Assembly: GCF_000336955.1 (NCBI RefSeq)
Contig: NZ_AOLI01000019.1
Coordinates: forward strand, 514,786-578,785
Direction of reading: 5' to 3'
Length of the DNA stretch: 64,000 nucleotides
DNA from: Haloferax larsenii JCM 13917
GTDB lineage: Archaea > Halobacteriota > Halobacteria > Halobacteriales > Haloferacaceae
Shown here: positions 24,398-33,087 of the stretch, piece by piece
Position numbering within the stretch: the stretch's first letter is position 1
Layout of the letters: every line of letters starts with the position of its first letter
Program-made: the position numbers and the translations under genes
Notes under the pieces: generated by a model
What the model was told of the DNA's origin: nothing
What the model saw: the letters and a program-made list of their open reading frames with translations, nothing else
The model's database searches: none

Positions 24398-25342
24398 TCA
24401 ATCGAGTACCGAGACGACAGCGTCCGCGAGGTCGTCGACCGCGTCGTGGCCACCGAGGTCGAGATACGGCTCGATGAGTTCGAGTTCCATGAGTCGAAAC
24501 TCGCCGTCGCGCTCGATTCCATCGACGCGGGCGTAGGGGAGGTGTGCCGCATCGACGCCGACGAGTTCGGCCGCTGTCTCCAAGGCCTCAGTCGCCTGCA
24601 CGACGATTTCCTCGTCCGGTTCGTACGTCCGATTTTCTGTCTCGAAATTCGGTTCGACACCGAACTCGTCTGGCGCGCGGAAACTCTGCCACGCGTAGCT
24701 GTACGCTCCGCAGAAGAACACGAGCGAGCGCTCGCCATCGGCTATCTCGGGGGCGAACTCCTGTACGAGCGCGCCGCGCGACGAGAGCGTCTCACGGTCC
24801 GCTCCGCCTCCCGCGGTCGACCCTGTTTGCCGTGCCGCCGAAAACGGCTCTTCGAATCGCGGTTGGTCCCGCGCCGCCGTTTCGAGCGACGTTTTCCACG
24901 CGCCTGCCGAACTCGTCCCGATTGCCGGTTTGACGACCGCTTCCTCCCAGCCGCGCTCTCGGAGTATCGTCTCCAGATTCGGTCGCTCTCCGGGTTCGAC
25001 CCACGCGGTCGGGATGATGGGAACGCCCGCGGCGTCGAGAGCGCTCAGATAGGATTTGTTCACGTTCCACCGAACCACGTCCGGCGGGTTGAGAAGCGTC
25101 ACACCCGCGTCTTCGACGGTCGAAATCCAGTCGCGGAAGTCGTCCGGTCGCGTGTAGTACGTCCAGCAGGACCGAAGGAGGGCGACGTCGAAGTCGGACC
25201 AGTCCACCGACGAGTCCATCCAGCGAACTCCCTCGGCGTCGAAGCCCCGACTCCGAAACGCCTCTCGAAGTGCCTTCCCGTCGGCGGTCAACTCCGGGGC
25301 GTCGGTGCCGGTGACGATGCCGAGACGTTGGGAAGTCGTCAT
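24398..25342 (-). CDS. ATP-grasp (RimK-like) ligase
   Basis: This 314-residue cytoplasmic protein has an ATP-grasp pattern. It starts with RLGIVTGTDAPELT, has an N-terminal substrate-like domain (DFDVALLRSCWTYY) and the ATP-binding lysine in EEAVVKPAIGTSSAGAW. The acidic ligands are in ARVDGIERDGEFRLMELELIEPYL. Such enzymes join a carboxylate to an amine or thiol with ATP. The substrate is not evident. ATG 25342 gives the canonical MTTSQRLG start; the extension to 25402 lacks halophile composition. Confidence 0.78.
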   Translation of the reverse strand: MTTSQRLGIVTGTDAPELTADGKALREAFRSRGFDAEGVRWMDSSVDWSDFDVALLRSCWTYYTRPDDFRDWISTVEDAGVTLLNPPDVVRWNVNKSYLSALDAAGVPIIPTAWVEPGERPNLETILRERGWEEAVVKPAIGTSSAGAWKTSLETAARDQPRFEEPFSAARQTGSTAGGGADRETLSSRGALVQEFAPEIADGERSLVFFCGAYSYAWQSFRAPDEFGVEPNFETENRTYEPDEEIVVQATEALETAAELVGVDAAHLPYARVDGIERDGEFRLMELELIEPYLDLGGHDAVDDLADAVVSVLD

Positions 25343-25459
25343 GATACGAACACGGTCGAGTGGAAGTGGGTAAAGTGTTCGCGTCGGGTTAGCACAATGC
25401 AACCACCGATTCCAAGTGCCCGTCAGAACTGATAACAGTCCGAAGACTCACCGACCTGC

Positions 25460-25894
25460 ATGGAGTCGGCTCCGCTGACTGACGAAGACACGGCCCTCAT
25501 CGACACCGTCACCGAGACGAATCTGGACACCTTCGAACCCGGTTTCTTCGACGGCGCACACATCGTTACGGCAGGAATTCGGATGGCCGACGGCGAGATA
25601 TACGAGGGCGTGAGCCTCCCGGCGAGTATCGGCCGCGCCTCGATGTGCGCCGAACCCGTCGCCGTCGGTTCGGCTATCGCCGACGGGTACACCCACGACG
25701 AGATACAGACCTGCGTCGCGGTCGCGTATCCGATGGACAGCCACGACGCGACTGAGGTCCGAGTCGTCCCGCCGTGTGGCCCCTGCCGCGAACTGCTCGC
25801 CGACTACAACGACGCGATGCGGGTTATCGTCCCCATCGACGGCGACAATCGGGTCGTCGATGCAATCGACTTGCTGCCGACGCGAACGTGGTAG
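25460..25894 (+). CDS. Cytidine-deaminase-like zinc hydrolase
   Basis: This 144-residue enzyme has the zinc-binding signature Cys63-Ala-Glu65 (SMCAEPVAVG) and Cys106-x-x-Cys109 (VPPCGPCRELL). That arrangement is typical of small homotetrameric cytidine and blasticidin-S deaminases. It would hydrolytically deaminate a cytosine-containing or related substrate in the cytoplasm. The length fits the family. Which substrate is used cannot be told from the sequence. It is divergent from the ATP-grasp gene and convergent with the HAD phosphatase. Confidence 0.85.
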   Translation: MESAPLTDEDTALIDTVTETNLDTFEPGFFDGAHIVTAGIRMADGEIYEGVSLPASIGRASMCAEPVAVGSAIADGYTHDEIQTCVAVAYPMDSHDATEVRVVPPCGPCRELLADYNDAMRVIVPIDGDNRVVDAIDLLPTRTW

Positions 25895-25908
25895 TCGGGG
25901 GTCCGTTC

Positions 25909-26577
25909 CTACTCGGCTAGCGGGACGACATCGTGGAGTGACTCCACCTCGTAGGTCGGCGCGACCGAGAGGTCGATATCTCGGGTGTGCGCGCGTCGGA
26001 CGAACACGGAGTCGAGTCCGGCACGCTCCGCTGCGACCACGTCGCTGTTGCTGTCGCCGACGTAGAGCGCCGACTCCGCGCCGAGGTCGGCCATCGCTCG
26101 GTCGATGTAGTGCGTGTTCGGTTTCTTGAGCGTGAGGCTCTCCAGTGTCTTCTCGCGGCCGTAGTAGGTGTCGAACAGCGAGCGCAAGTCGAAGAAGTCC
26201 AGTTTGTACTCGATAGTGCTGTGGTGGTTGTTGCTCACGATACCGCGGGCGACCGAGAGGTCGGCGATGGCGGAGACGTCGTCGTAGCGTTCCCGAGCGC
26301 CTGCCTCGAAGGCGTCGAACTGCGACTGCTCGTCGTGGTGTTCGAAGGCGTCCCAGAACTCGCTCACGTCGAGGTCGTACACCGAACAGACCTCGAAGAG
26401 GGCGTCAGCGCTCTTCCCGCCCACGACGGCGTCGAGGTGCTCCGGTCGGATGTCCTCGACACCGACAGCGCGGAACGCCTCACGAGTCGCCTCGCGTTGT
26501 GTCTCCGGTGCCGGTGGTTCGACGAGAATTCCGTCGCTGTCGAACAGCACCGCGTCGTATCGTGTCACGACCGACAC
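25909..26577 (-). CDS. HAD-superfamily hydrolase (phosphoglycolate-phosphatase-like)
   Basis: This 222-residue phosphatase has motif I LFDSDGIL (nucleophile Asp13, acid Asp15), motif II near RGIVSNNHHS, Lys in LTLKKPNTHYI (motif III) and motif IV YVGDSNSDVVAAERAG. An alpha-helical cap lies between motifs I and II. Relatives dephosphorylate phosphoglycolate, sugar phosphates or nucleotides. Because a putative glycolate-type dehydrogenase is elsewhere in the window, phosphoglycolate is a reasonable but unproven guess. Confidence 0.83.
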   Translation of the reverse strand: MSVVTRYDAVLFDSDGILVEPPAPETQREATREAFRAVGVEDIRPEHLDAVVGGKSADALFEVCSVYDLDVSEFWDAFEHHDEQSQFDAFEAGARERYDDVSAIADLSVARGIVSNNHHSTIEYKLDFFDLRSLFDTYYGREKTLESLTLKKPNTHYIDRAMADLGAESALYVGDSNSDVVAAERAGLDSVFVRRAHTRDIDLSVAPTYEVESLHDVVPLAE

Positions 26578-26682
26578 CAGTACGCGGTGCGAAAATAGGT
26601 ATTTTGGTTTTGACAGTTCGGGGCGCGTTCGGTTTGGCAGTTCGAAGCGCGAGTCCGGACGCTTCGAAGCGGCGTGACCGAA

Positions 26683-27843
26683 TTATCGGTCCGCGTACTT
26701 CGTGGCCGCTCGGCGGATGCTCCCGGCCAGTTCGGTCAGGTTGTCGCTCGTCCCGGAAATCTCGTCTGCGACCTGTGTGAGGACCGCGACGCTTCCACTC
26801 AGGAACACGCCCGCGCTCTCGCTCGGGGCGAGTGGCACGTCGTACTCCACACAGACCGATTCGAGGGCGTCGATGTCGCGCTGTTCGAGGCCTTCGGCGA
26901 CGAACGAGAGCGACACGCCGGTCGCGGCGCTCGCGTCGTCACCGCCGCGCATGGCCAGTTGTTTCTCCGCCTCGCGGCGCGAGATATCGGTGTATTCGAC
27001 GACTCGGACGGTGTCGTCGTCGACGAGTCGGTCACTGCCGAGGGCGTGAGCGACGAGCGCCACGTCGCGCGTCTCGGCCACGTCGTGGGTTCTGATGATG
27101 TGCGCGCCGCGTTCGACTTCCATCGTCGCCGCGGCGAGGCTGACCGGTAGTTGGTCTTCGTTCTCCATCCGCCCGGCGATGTCGCCGAGGAAGTCCTCGC
27201 GGTTCGTCGCCGTCAGAATCGGGCGGTTGAACGCGCGGAACTCACGGAGTCGGCGGAATCGCTCGCGGTCGTCCGCGAACGTCTTTTCGGGCGTCCACTT
27301 CCCGAAGGAGGGGTCGAGAATCGTCTTGTCGGTGAAGCCGCCGCGTTCGAGCGCGGCGAAGGTCTCTTCCATCGAGATGACCGCACCGGGGTTCTGGGGG
27401 TCCGGCGGGCTTGCCATCTTGATGTTCGGCACGTCGTAGTCCTCACAGACCTCGCGCATCCGCGGGTCGGCGAAGCCAGCCACGTCGTTGACGATGTCGA
27501 ACCCGCGGGTGAGTGCCTCTTCGGCGACGTCTGCGTACCGGGTTTCGATGGAGAAGACGGCGTCGTCGCCGATTTCGTCGATGACGGCGACGGCCTTGTC
27601 CAACCGTTCGAGTTCCTTCTCGGCCGGGAGGACGTCGTACTTGATGTTCGCCGACTGGAGGCCGATATCGACGATGTCGGCACCCTCGCCGATGAGTTCG
27701 TCTTCGGCGAACCGCGCGGCGTCTTCGACTTCGGCGTGCATGCTCGGTTTCCACCCCGAACTTGGGCTCATGTTCAGCACACCCATGATTCGCGGGCGGT
27801 ACCCGTCACCGACGGTGAAGTCGCCGAGTTCGACCGTTCTCAT
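26683..27843 (-). CDS. Dihydropteroate-synthase-like pterin-binding protein
   Basis: This 386-residue protein has a TIM-barrel pterin-binding domain: IMGVLNMSPSSGW, then GADIVDIGLQSAN, IVNDVAGFADPRM, and the final RGAHIIRTHDV containing the conserved arginine and histidine. A C-terminal extension of about 110 residues follows and is not part of standard FolP. Classic DHPS has NxTPDSF where this reads NMSPSSGW, and GGESTRP is replaced. It may therefore be a variant for a modified pterin, or a corrinoid-protein relative, rather than folate synthesis. It is divergent from the pentapeptide-repeat gene. Confidence 0.78.
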   Translation of the reverse strand: MRTVELGDFTVGDGYRPRIMGVLNMSPSSGWKPSMHAEVEDAARFAEDELIGEGADIVDIGLQSANIKYDVLPAEKELERLDKAVAVIDEIGDDAVFSIETRYADVAEEALTRGFDIVNDVAGFADPRMREVCEDYDVPNIKMASPPDPQNPGAVISMEETFAALERGGFTDKTILDPSFGKWTPEKTFADDRERFRRLREFRAFNRPILTATNREDFLGDIAGRMENEDQLPVSLAAATMEVERGAHIIRTHDVAETRDVALVAHALGSDRLVDDDTVRVVEYTDISRREAEKQLAMRGGDDASAATGVSLSFVAEGLEQRDIDALESVCVEYDVPLAPSESAGVFLSGSVAVLTQVADEISGTSDNLTELAGSIRRAATKYADR

Positions 27844-28074
27844 ATGTGCGTAGGACGGTTGCCGAACAAAAAGCACATCGGTCGAGTGGGGACGGATTGC
27901 AGCGAAACTGGCCGACGACTCCCCGACGAGGCCGGCCAACCAAATGTTGATGTGGGTGTGGTGTGTCGGGCTGGCTGACACCTCGAATGACCGAATCGAC
28001 TGGTGCGAGCGAGGCGACGAGTGAGAGGACGAGTGAGGGGAGATACAGTTGCGTCGAGAGACCGGGTGAACGAC

Positions 28075-30171
28075 GTGGCGACTGAACAGCCCACCTGCAC
28101 GTTCGTCTTCGACCCGGATGGATGGAAGACCGACCGCGAATTGGAGAGTCCGCTCCGCGGCGACGACTCCCTGACGGACGACGGCAAGTGGGAGTGCCCG
28201 CACGACCCGGTCTCCGGGTCAGACCACTGTCCGTTTCACTTACCGCACCTCCCGCCAGCGGAGCGCCCTGACGGCATCGACCAGAGCGAGGCACTCCTGC
28301 GCGTCCTGAAGGAAGTCGCCGAGTGCGACGACCGGACCGAGCGCCGCCGGAAAAAGCAGTTCGTCGGCGCGGCGTTCGACACGCTCCGTCTCGATTCGGT
28401 CGTGATAGACGCCGACGACAACTACCCAATCGACCTTCGACACGCGACTATCGGCTCGCTCGACTGTACGAACGCGACGGTCACTCACGAACTGGATTTG
28501 AGCGGGGCAACCGTCGGCGGGGAGAGTCGACTTCACGGGACGTTCGAGTCGGTTCGGTGTTTCGGAACGACGGTCGACGACCTCACACTCGACGTGTCGA
28601 GACTGGACGACGCCGTGTTCGCGTCGGCCGACTGTGGCACGGTCTCGTTCGAAGATGCGACCATCGAGCGCGTCGATTTCCGCGATATCGACGCCGAGCG
28701 CGTGGCGTTCGACCGCGCCTCGATTCGGCGGGCGTCCTTCGACGAGGCGACTATCGACACGGCTCGGTTTTCCTTCGCCGACATCCGACTGTGCGACTTC
28801 GACGACGTGACGTTCGGTGTCGGAAACTTCTACTTCGCGTCGTTCGAGGAGGCGGACTTCCGCGGTGCGACGATAGACCGGGCGGTGTTCAAAGACACGA
28901 CGTTCGACGGCGCGTACTTCAACGACGTGTCGTTCGCGCTCGCGAACTTCATCCACACCAGCATCTCGCGGGCGCACTTCTCCGGCGCGTCACTGGGCGA
29001 AGCCTCGTTCTACGAGTCTACCTTCGAGTTCGAAGCTGACTTCTCGGACACCCACCTCGGCTGGGCCAGTTTTCAGGACTGCACGTTCGACGCCGCCGAT
29101 TTTTCGGGTGCAGTCCTCGAACAGGCCGTGTTCCGAGGCGCGACCTTCGAGGAGGCGGACTTCCGCGGGGTCGACCCGGCGGGCGCGTTGAACCTCAAAG
29201 AGACGACTGTCGAGCGTCGCCTCCGGGTGCGACCGGACGTGACTCGCGCCCCGAACGACTCGTACGTCTGTCTTCAGGGGAGCACGATTGCCGGTGGCTG
29301 TCTCGAACAACCCACAGATGGGACCGCGATTTACGACGTTGCAGGTGCGACACTCGGCACCGTCGAGTTCGCCGCGCCAGACGAGGTGGACGTGCTCTCT
29401 CGAATCCGGTTCTACCGGACGCGATTCGACGCGTTCGACTACCGCGACGACGACATCGACCTCGCGGCGAACCAGTTCGAGATACACCGCAACCCCGACG
29501 ACCTCGGAGAACGGGCGTCGTCGCTGGCGAGTTACGGGCTTGCGCTCACGGAGGCGCGCCGCGACGAAGAGTCGGAATTCGGGCACGTATTCGAATCGAG
29601 TGGGTACGGGGAGTTGCGGGACCGGGCGGCCGAGAGGCTCGCCCGCGACCCAGACCGCTATCACGACGGGGCGCTCTGGGACGAGCCGGACGCGAAGGGG
29701 CTCGAATCGACCTACCTCTACGCGAAGAACGGCGCGAGCAAAATCAACGACAACCAATCGGCAGCCGAGTTCTTCCGTCTCGAAATGAGCCACCGGCGGG
29801 ACCGCTACGCCGAGTTGGCGGGGGACGCCGATTCGCGAATCGAGTGGGTTAGCTACCGGCGTCGCTGGGCGAGCAACCTCGTTCTCGACTGGGTGACCGG
29901 CTACGGTGAGCGCCCGTCGAACGTCGTCTGCACGTCGATGCTTGCTGTCGCCCTGTTCGCGGTCCTCTACTACGTCCTCGCGCCCGGCCTCTACGAGAAT
30001 CTGCTGAACTATGGGATACTGAGTATCGGCTCGTTCGTGACGCTCCTGCTCGGACAGGCGTCGAAGGTGTCGATACCGCTGATTAACTTCCTCAGTCAGG
30101 TCGAGGCGTTCCTCGGCGCGTTCCTCATCGCGCTGTTCGTGTTCACGCTCACGCGGTCTATCAACCGCTGA
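28075..30171 (+). CDS. Pentapeptide-repeat protein with channel-like C-terminus
   Basis: This protein of about 698 residues begins with a Cys/His-rich segment (CTFVF, then ECPHDPVSGSDHCPFHLPH) that could bind zinc. From about 125 to 420 it is largely pentapeptide repeats of A(D/N/S)Fxx type (FSFADIRLCDFDDV, FEEADFRGATIDRAVF), forming a right-handed quadrilateral beta-helix. After a helical linker, the last about 85 residues have two or three membrane segments (SMLAVALFAVLYYVLAP, SIGSFVTLLLG, FLIALFVFTLTRSI) arranged like a two-TM channel. The pore filter is degenerate (IGSFVTLLLG). I prefer GTG 28075 as start; GTG 28066 is equally possible. Confidence 0.8.
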   Translation: MATEQPTCTFVFDPDGWKTDRELESPLRGDDSLTDDGKWECPHDPVSGSDHCPFHLPHLPPAERPDGIDQSEALLRVLKEVAECDDRTERRRKKQFVGAAFDTLRLDSVVIDADDNYPIDLRHATIGSLDCTNATVTHELDLSGATVGGESRLHGTFESVRCFGTTVDDLTLDVSRLDDAVFASADCGTVSFEDATIERVDFRDIDAERVAFDRASIRRASFDEATIDTARFSFADIRLCDFDDVTFGVGNFYFASFEEADFRGATIDRAVFKDTTFDGAYFNDVSFALANFIHTSISRAHFSGASLGEASFYESTFEFEADFSDTHLGWASFQDCTFDAADFSGAVLEQAVFRGATFEEADFRGVDPAGALNLKETTVERRLRVRPDVTRAPNDSYVCLQGSTIAGGCLEQPTDGTAIYDVAGATLGTVEFAAPDEVDVLSRIRFYRTRFDAFDYRDDDIDLAANQFEIHRNPDDLGERASSLASYGLALTEARRDEESEFGHVFESSGYGELRDRAAERLARDPDRYHDGALWDEPDAKGLESTYLYAKNGASKINDNQSAAEFFRLEMSHRRDRYAELAGDADSRIEWVSYRRRWASNLVLDWVTGYGERPSNVVCTSMLAVALFAVLYYVLAPGLYENLLNYGILSIGSFVTLLLGQASKVSIPLINFLSQVEAFLGAFLIALFVFTLTRSINR

Positions 30172-30227
30172 GAGGAGGAGAGGGTCGCTGAGACAGACTT
30201 AACTCGCTGTTGTCCGAGGTGGGAGCG

Positions 30228-30479
30228 ATGACTGACGCCGACTCCGACGAAGTTCGAACACAGCTCGAACAGGCGTTTTCGGAGGTGAACCTCCCGATAA
30301 CCGGGCCGCACGACCTCTCAGCGGCGTTCCGGTCGGGAGACAACACGAGCTTCGAGATTGCGGACTCCGAGTTGACGCCCGCCGACCTCCAACTCGCGGT
30401 TTCGCCCGATGGCTATCCCTACGAGACGGTCGAGGCGTTCGTCGACGAACTCGTCGATGCTCTGGAAGACAGCACGTAG
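30228..30479 (+). CDS. MTH865-family small protein
   Basis: This 83-residue acidic protein follows the MTH865 pattern: a helix (VRTQLEQAFSEV), the conserved LPITGPHDLSAAFRSGDNTSF, then SELTPADLQLAV and a final helix. MTH865 from Methanothermobacter has an EF-hand-like fold without known function. ATG 30228 (MTDADSD) is preferred; an upstream GTG/ATG at 30210 is possible. It sits 56 bp after the pentapeptide-repeat gene on the same strand. Confidence 0.75.
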   Translation: MTDADSDEVRTQLEQAFSEVNLPITGPHDLSAAFRSGDNTSFEIADSELTPADLQLAVSPDGYPYETVEAFVDELVDALEDST

Positions 30480-30548
30480 TCAACACGGAAAGTGCGGAGA
30501 ACGGCCGGGGCGATAGAGACTGTTTTACGCGAGCAACCGTACACCCAC

Positions 30549-30638
30549 ATGAGTTGTCAGTACCGTGCCGAGCGACGTGGCGAGCGCGGGAGGACACCAA
30601 TCGAGATGGAGTCGAGACCACCCACCCCAGAGCTGTGA
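30549..30638 (+). CDS. Possible 29-residue leader peptide of otsA
   Basis: ATG 30549 opens a 29-codon frame (MSCQYRAERRGERGRTPIEM to the end PPTPEL) whose TGA overlaps the otsA GTG start as GTGA. A TATA-like TTTTACG at 30523-30529 is about 26 nt upstream, which puts the transcription start at this ATG. A leaderless transcript would therefore translate the peptide first and reach otsA by coupling. The peptide is basic, unlike most haloarchaeal proteins. It could instead be an untranslated leader. Confidence 0.42.
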   Translation: MSCQYRAERRGERGRTPIEMESRPPTPEL

Positions 30639-32077
30639 CAGAAAACGACACCGACGCCGGACTCGTCGTGCTCACCAACCGCGAGCCGTACGTCCACGAC
30701 GCGCCGAACGACGTGACCAAACCGGTCGGGGGACTGACCGCCGCGATGGACGACGTGATGCGCGAAGTCGGCGGCACGTGGGTCGCACACGGCCACGGCC
30801 GCGCCGACTTCGACGTGACAGATAGCGATGGGTACGTCACCGTCCCGCCGGAGGCCGGGCAGTACTCGCTCAAGCGACTCGATATCCCGGACCAGCCCTA
30901 CGAGGGCTACTACTACGGCTACAGCAACCAAGTACTCTGGCCGCTCTGTCACGAACACGTCGACCGGATTCGGGCCTCACCGGACGATTGGACCGCCTAC
31001 ACCGCGGTGAACGAGCAGTTCGCCAGTGCCGCTCTCGACGCACTCGCCCGGCAGACAGCCGAGTCGACACTGCTGTGGGTTCACGACTACCACCTCGCGT
31101 TGGTCCCCGAACTCGTCCGCCGTCAGACCGACGGCGACGTGACAATTCAGCACTTCTGGCACATTCCGTGGCCGCCTGCGCAGTTGTTCGACCGGAGTCC
31201 CCACGCGGCGGCTCTGTTGACCGGGTTGCTCGGCAACGACCGCATCGGGTTCCACACCCACGGCTACGCACAGGAGTTCCTCGCGACAGTCGAGCGAACG
31301 CTTCCAGATGCTGAAGTCGACTCCGACGCGCTTCAGGTGACTCACGACGGCCGAACCGTCGAAGTGTACGTCGCGCCCGTCGGCATCGACACCCAGACGG
31401 TCGATGACCTCGCAGAGAGTCCCGAAGCCGAACGGTTCTGGCGCGACCTCAGCGAACGGGAGGGAATCGCCTCCGACGAGCGAATCGCCGTCAGCGTGGA
31501 CCGACTGGATTACACGAAAGGCATCCTCCAGCGACTCGACGCCGTGGAACACCTGCTCGAACGCGACGGCTCCCTGCGCGGGTCGTTTCGACTGCTCCAG
31601 AAAGGGTCGCCGACGCGCGAGCAGATTCCGGAGTACGAGCGCTATCAGCGGGATATATTCGAGAAGATACGCCACCTCAACGACCGGTTCGGAACCGAGG
31701 AGTGGCAGCCAGTCGTCTATCTCGACGGTCGCTACACGCGCGCCGAAATCAGCAGTCTCTATCGAAACGCCGACGTGTGCATCGTGAGTCCGCTCGCAGA
31801 CGGCTACAACCTCGTCGCACAGGAGTACGTCGCCGCGAACCAGTCGGCTTCGGGGGCACTCGTCCTCAGCAAGTTCGCGGGCGTCCACACGCTCATCGGC
31901 GACGACGCGTTCACCATCAACCCACACGACACCGCCGGGTTCGCGGCGCAAATCGAAGCCGCGCTGGACGCTCCGAAAACGGAGCGAGCCGGGCGATTCC
32001 AGCGCATGTACGAGCAAGTCGCAGCGTCCGATATCGGCGCGTGGATGGAACACTCGCTGGGACAGTGGAGTCGGTGA
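30635..32077 (+). CDS. otsA: Trehalose-6-phosphate synthase (GT20)
   Basis: This 480-residue glycosyltransferase of family 20 transfers glucose from a nucleotide sugar to glucose-6-phosphate. Diagnostic segments are KPVGGLTAAMDDV, WVHDYHLALVPELV, IPWPPAQLFDRSP, DRLDYTKGILQRLDAVE and SPLADGYNLVAQEYVAA (DGYNLV where most have DGMNLV). Trehalose is a compatible solute and stress protectant. No trehalose-6-phosphate phosphatase is adjacent. GTG 30635 gives the standard N-terminus; the in-frame TTG at 30554 would add a non-homologous stretch. Confidence 0.9.
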   Translation: MTENDTDAGLVVLTNREPYVHDAPNDVTKPVGGLTAAMDDVMREVGGTWVAHGHGRADFDVTDSDGYVTVPPEAGQYSLKRLDIPDQPYEGYYYGYSNQVLWPLCHEHVDRIRASPDDWTAYTAVNEQFASAALDALARQTAESTLLWVHDYHLALVPELVRRQTDGDVTIQHFWHIPWPPAQLFDRSPHAAALLTGLLGNDRIGFHTHGYAQEFLATVERTLPDAEVDSDALQVTHDGRTVEVYVAPVGIDTQTVDDLAESPEAERFWRDLSEREGIASDERIAVSVDRLDYTKGILQRLDAVEHLLERDGSLRGSFRLLQKGSPTREQIPEYERYQRDIFEKIRHLNDRFGTEEWQPVVYLDGRYTRAEISSLYRNADVCIVSPLADGYNLVAQEYVAANQSASGALVLSKFAGVHTLIGDDAFTINPHDTAGFAAQIEAALDAPKTERAGRFQRMYEQVAASDIGAWMEHSLGQWSR

Positions 32078-32241
32078 GCGTCGGCGCGATACGACCACTC
32101 GGATTCCTTACTAAATTCTCCTTCAGGGAGCGCCTTTGAGGGACGAGCGAGTACGTGTAGATGCAGTGAGGTAGGTATCCCCCACTCGGCCCTCCGCCGT
32201 CGAGACGGCAGTGAACTGACTCGGACGGCTTCCAGTCTCCT

Positions 32242-33063
32242 ATGAACTCCGACACGTATCTCTCCCGAATCGGTATCGACCCCGACTCACTCGGCGAGTC
32301 GTCGCTTTCGTCCCTCCGTCGCCTCCAGCACGCCCACGTGACGACGATTCCCTTCGAGACGCTCGCCGTCACTGGCCACCCCTTCGACGAGGCAGACGAC
32401 GGCGAGGGCGTCCGCCTCGAACTGCCGCACCTCTTCGAGAAAGTCGTCGAGCGCGAGCGCGGCGGCTTCTGTTTCGAACTCAACGGCCTGTTCAACTGGC
32501 TGCTCTCCGACCTCGGATTCGACGCCGACAGAGTGGCTGCACGCGTCCTCGACGACGACGGCGTCGGTCGCCCACCGGCAAACCACCACTCGAACGTCGT
32601 CGAACTCGACCAGAGATACGTCGTCGACGTCGGCATGGGCGTCCCCTCGATGCGACGGCCGACTCCGCTCGACGGCGAGGTCAGAACCGACGAGGCGGGC
32701 GTCTCGTGGCGCGTCGTCGAGAGCGACCGCCCGGACGAGACGCATCTGACGCAGTACCGCTACGAACCCGACGGCGAGTGGCAAGACCGCTACCTGTTTT
32801 CCGACACACCGCGCATGCTGACATACTTCGAGGCGACGTGCGACTACCTCCAGAGCGCCCCCGAGTCGTCGTTTACCGGCGACCCCGTCGTCATCCGGCC
32901 GACCGAGGACGGGCATCGAAAACTCACTCCCGAGTCGCTGACGCGGTACGTGGGAAGCGAGTCGAGCGAGCGCGAGATTGAAGCGGCGGAGTGGGACGAC
33001 CTCCTCGAAGGCGAGTTCGGCATCGACTACCGAACCGAGGCGGACGAGTCGCCGGTCGCGTAG
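32242..33063 (+). CDS. Arylamine N-acetyltransferase
   Basis: This 273-residue NAT-family enzyme has the full Cys-His-Asp triad: Cys77 in RERGGFCFELNGLF, His116 in ANHHSNVVEL and Asp129 in YVVDVGMG. It transfers acyl groups from acyl-CoA to arylamines, hydrazines or related amines in the cytoplasm. The length matches the family (about 270-280). It stands alone between otsA and the convergent thiamine operon; its 24-bp 3' gap to thiD suggests convergent termination. Confidence 0.9.
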   Translation: MNSDTYLSRIGIDPDSLGESSLSSLRRLQHAHVTTIPFETLAVTGHPFDEADDGEGVRLELPHLFEKVVERERGGFCFELNGLFNWLLSDLGFDADRVAARVLDDDGVGRPPANHHSNVVELDQRYVVDVGMGVPSMRRPTPLDGEVRTDEAGVSWRVVESDRPDETHLTQYRYEPDGEWQDRYLFSDTPRMLTYFEATCDYLQSAPESSFTGDPVVIRPTEDGHRKLTPESLTRYVGSESSEREIEAAEWDDLLEGEFGIDYRTEADESPVA

Positions 33064-33087
33064 AGCCACCCGGTAGCGATTTCGGGC

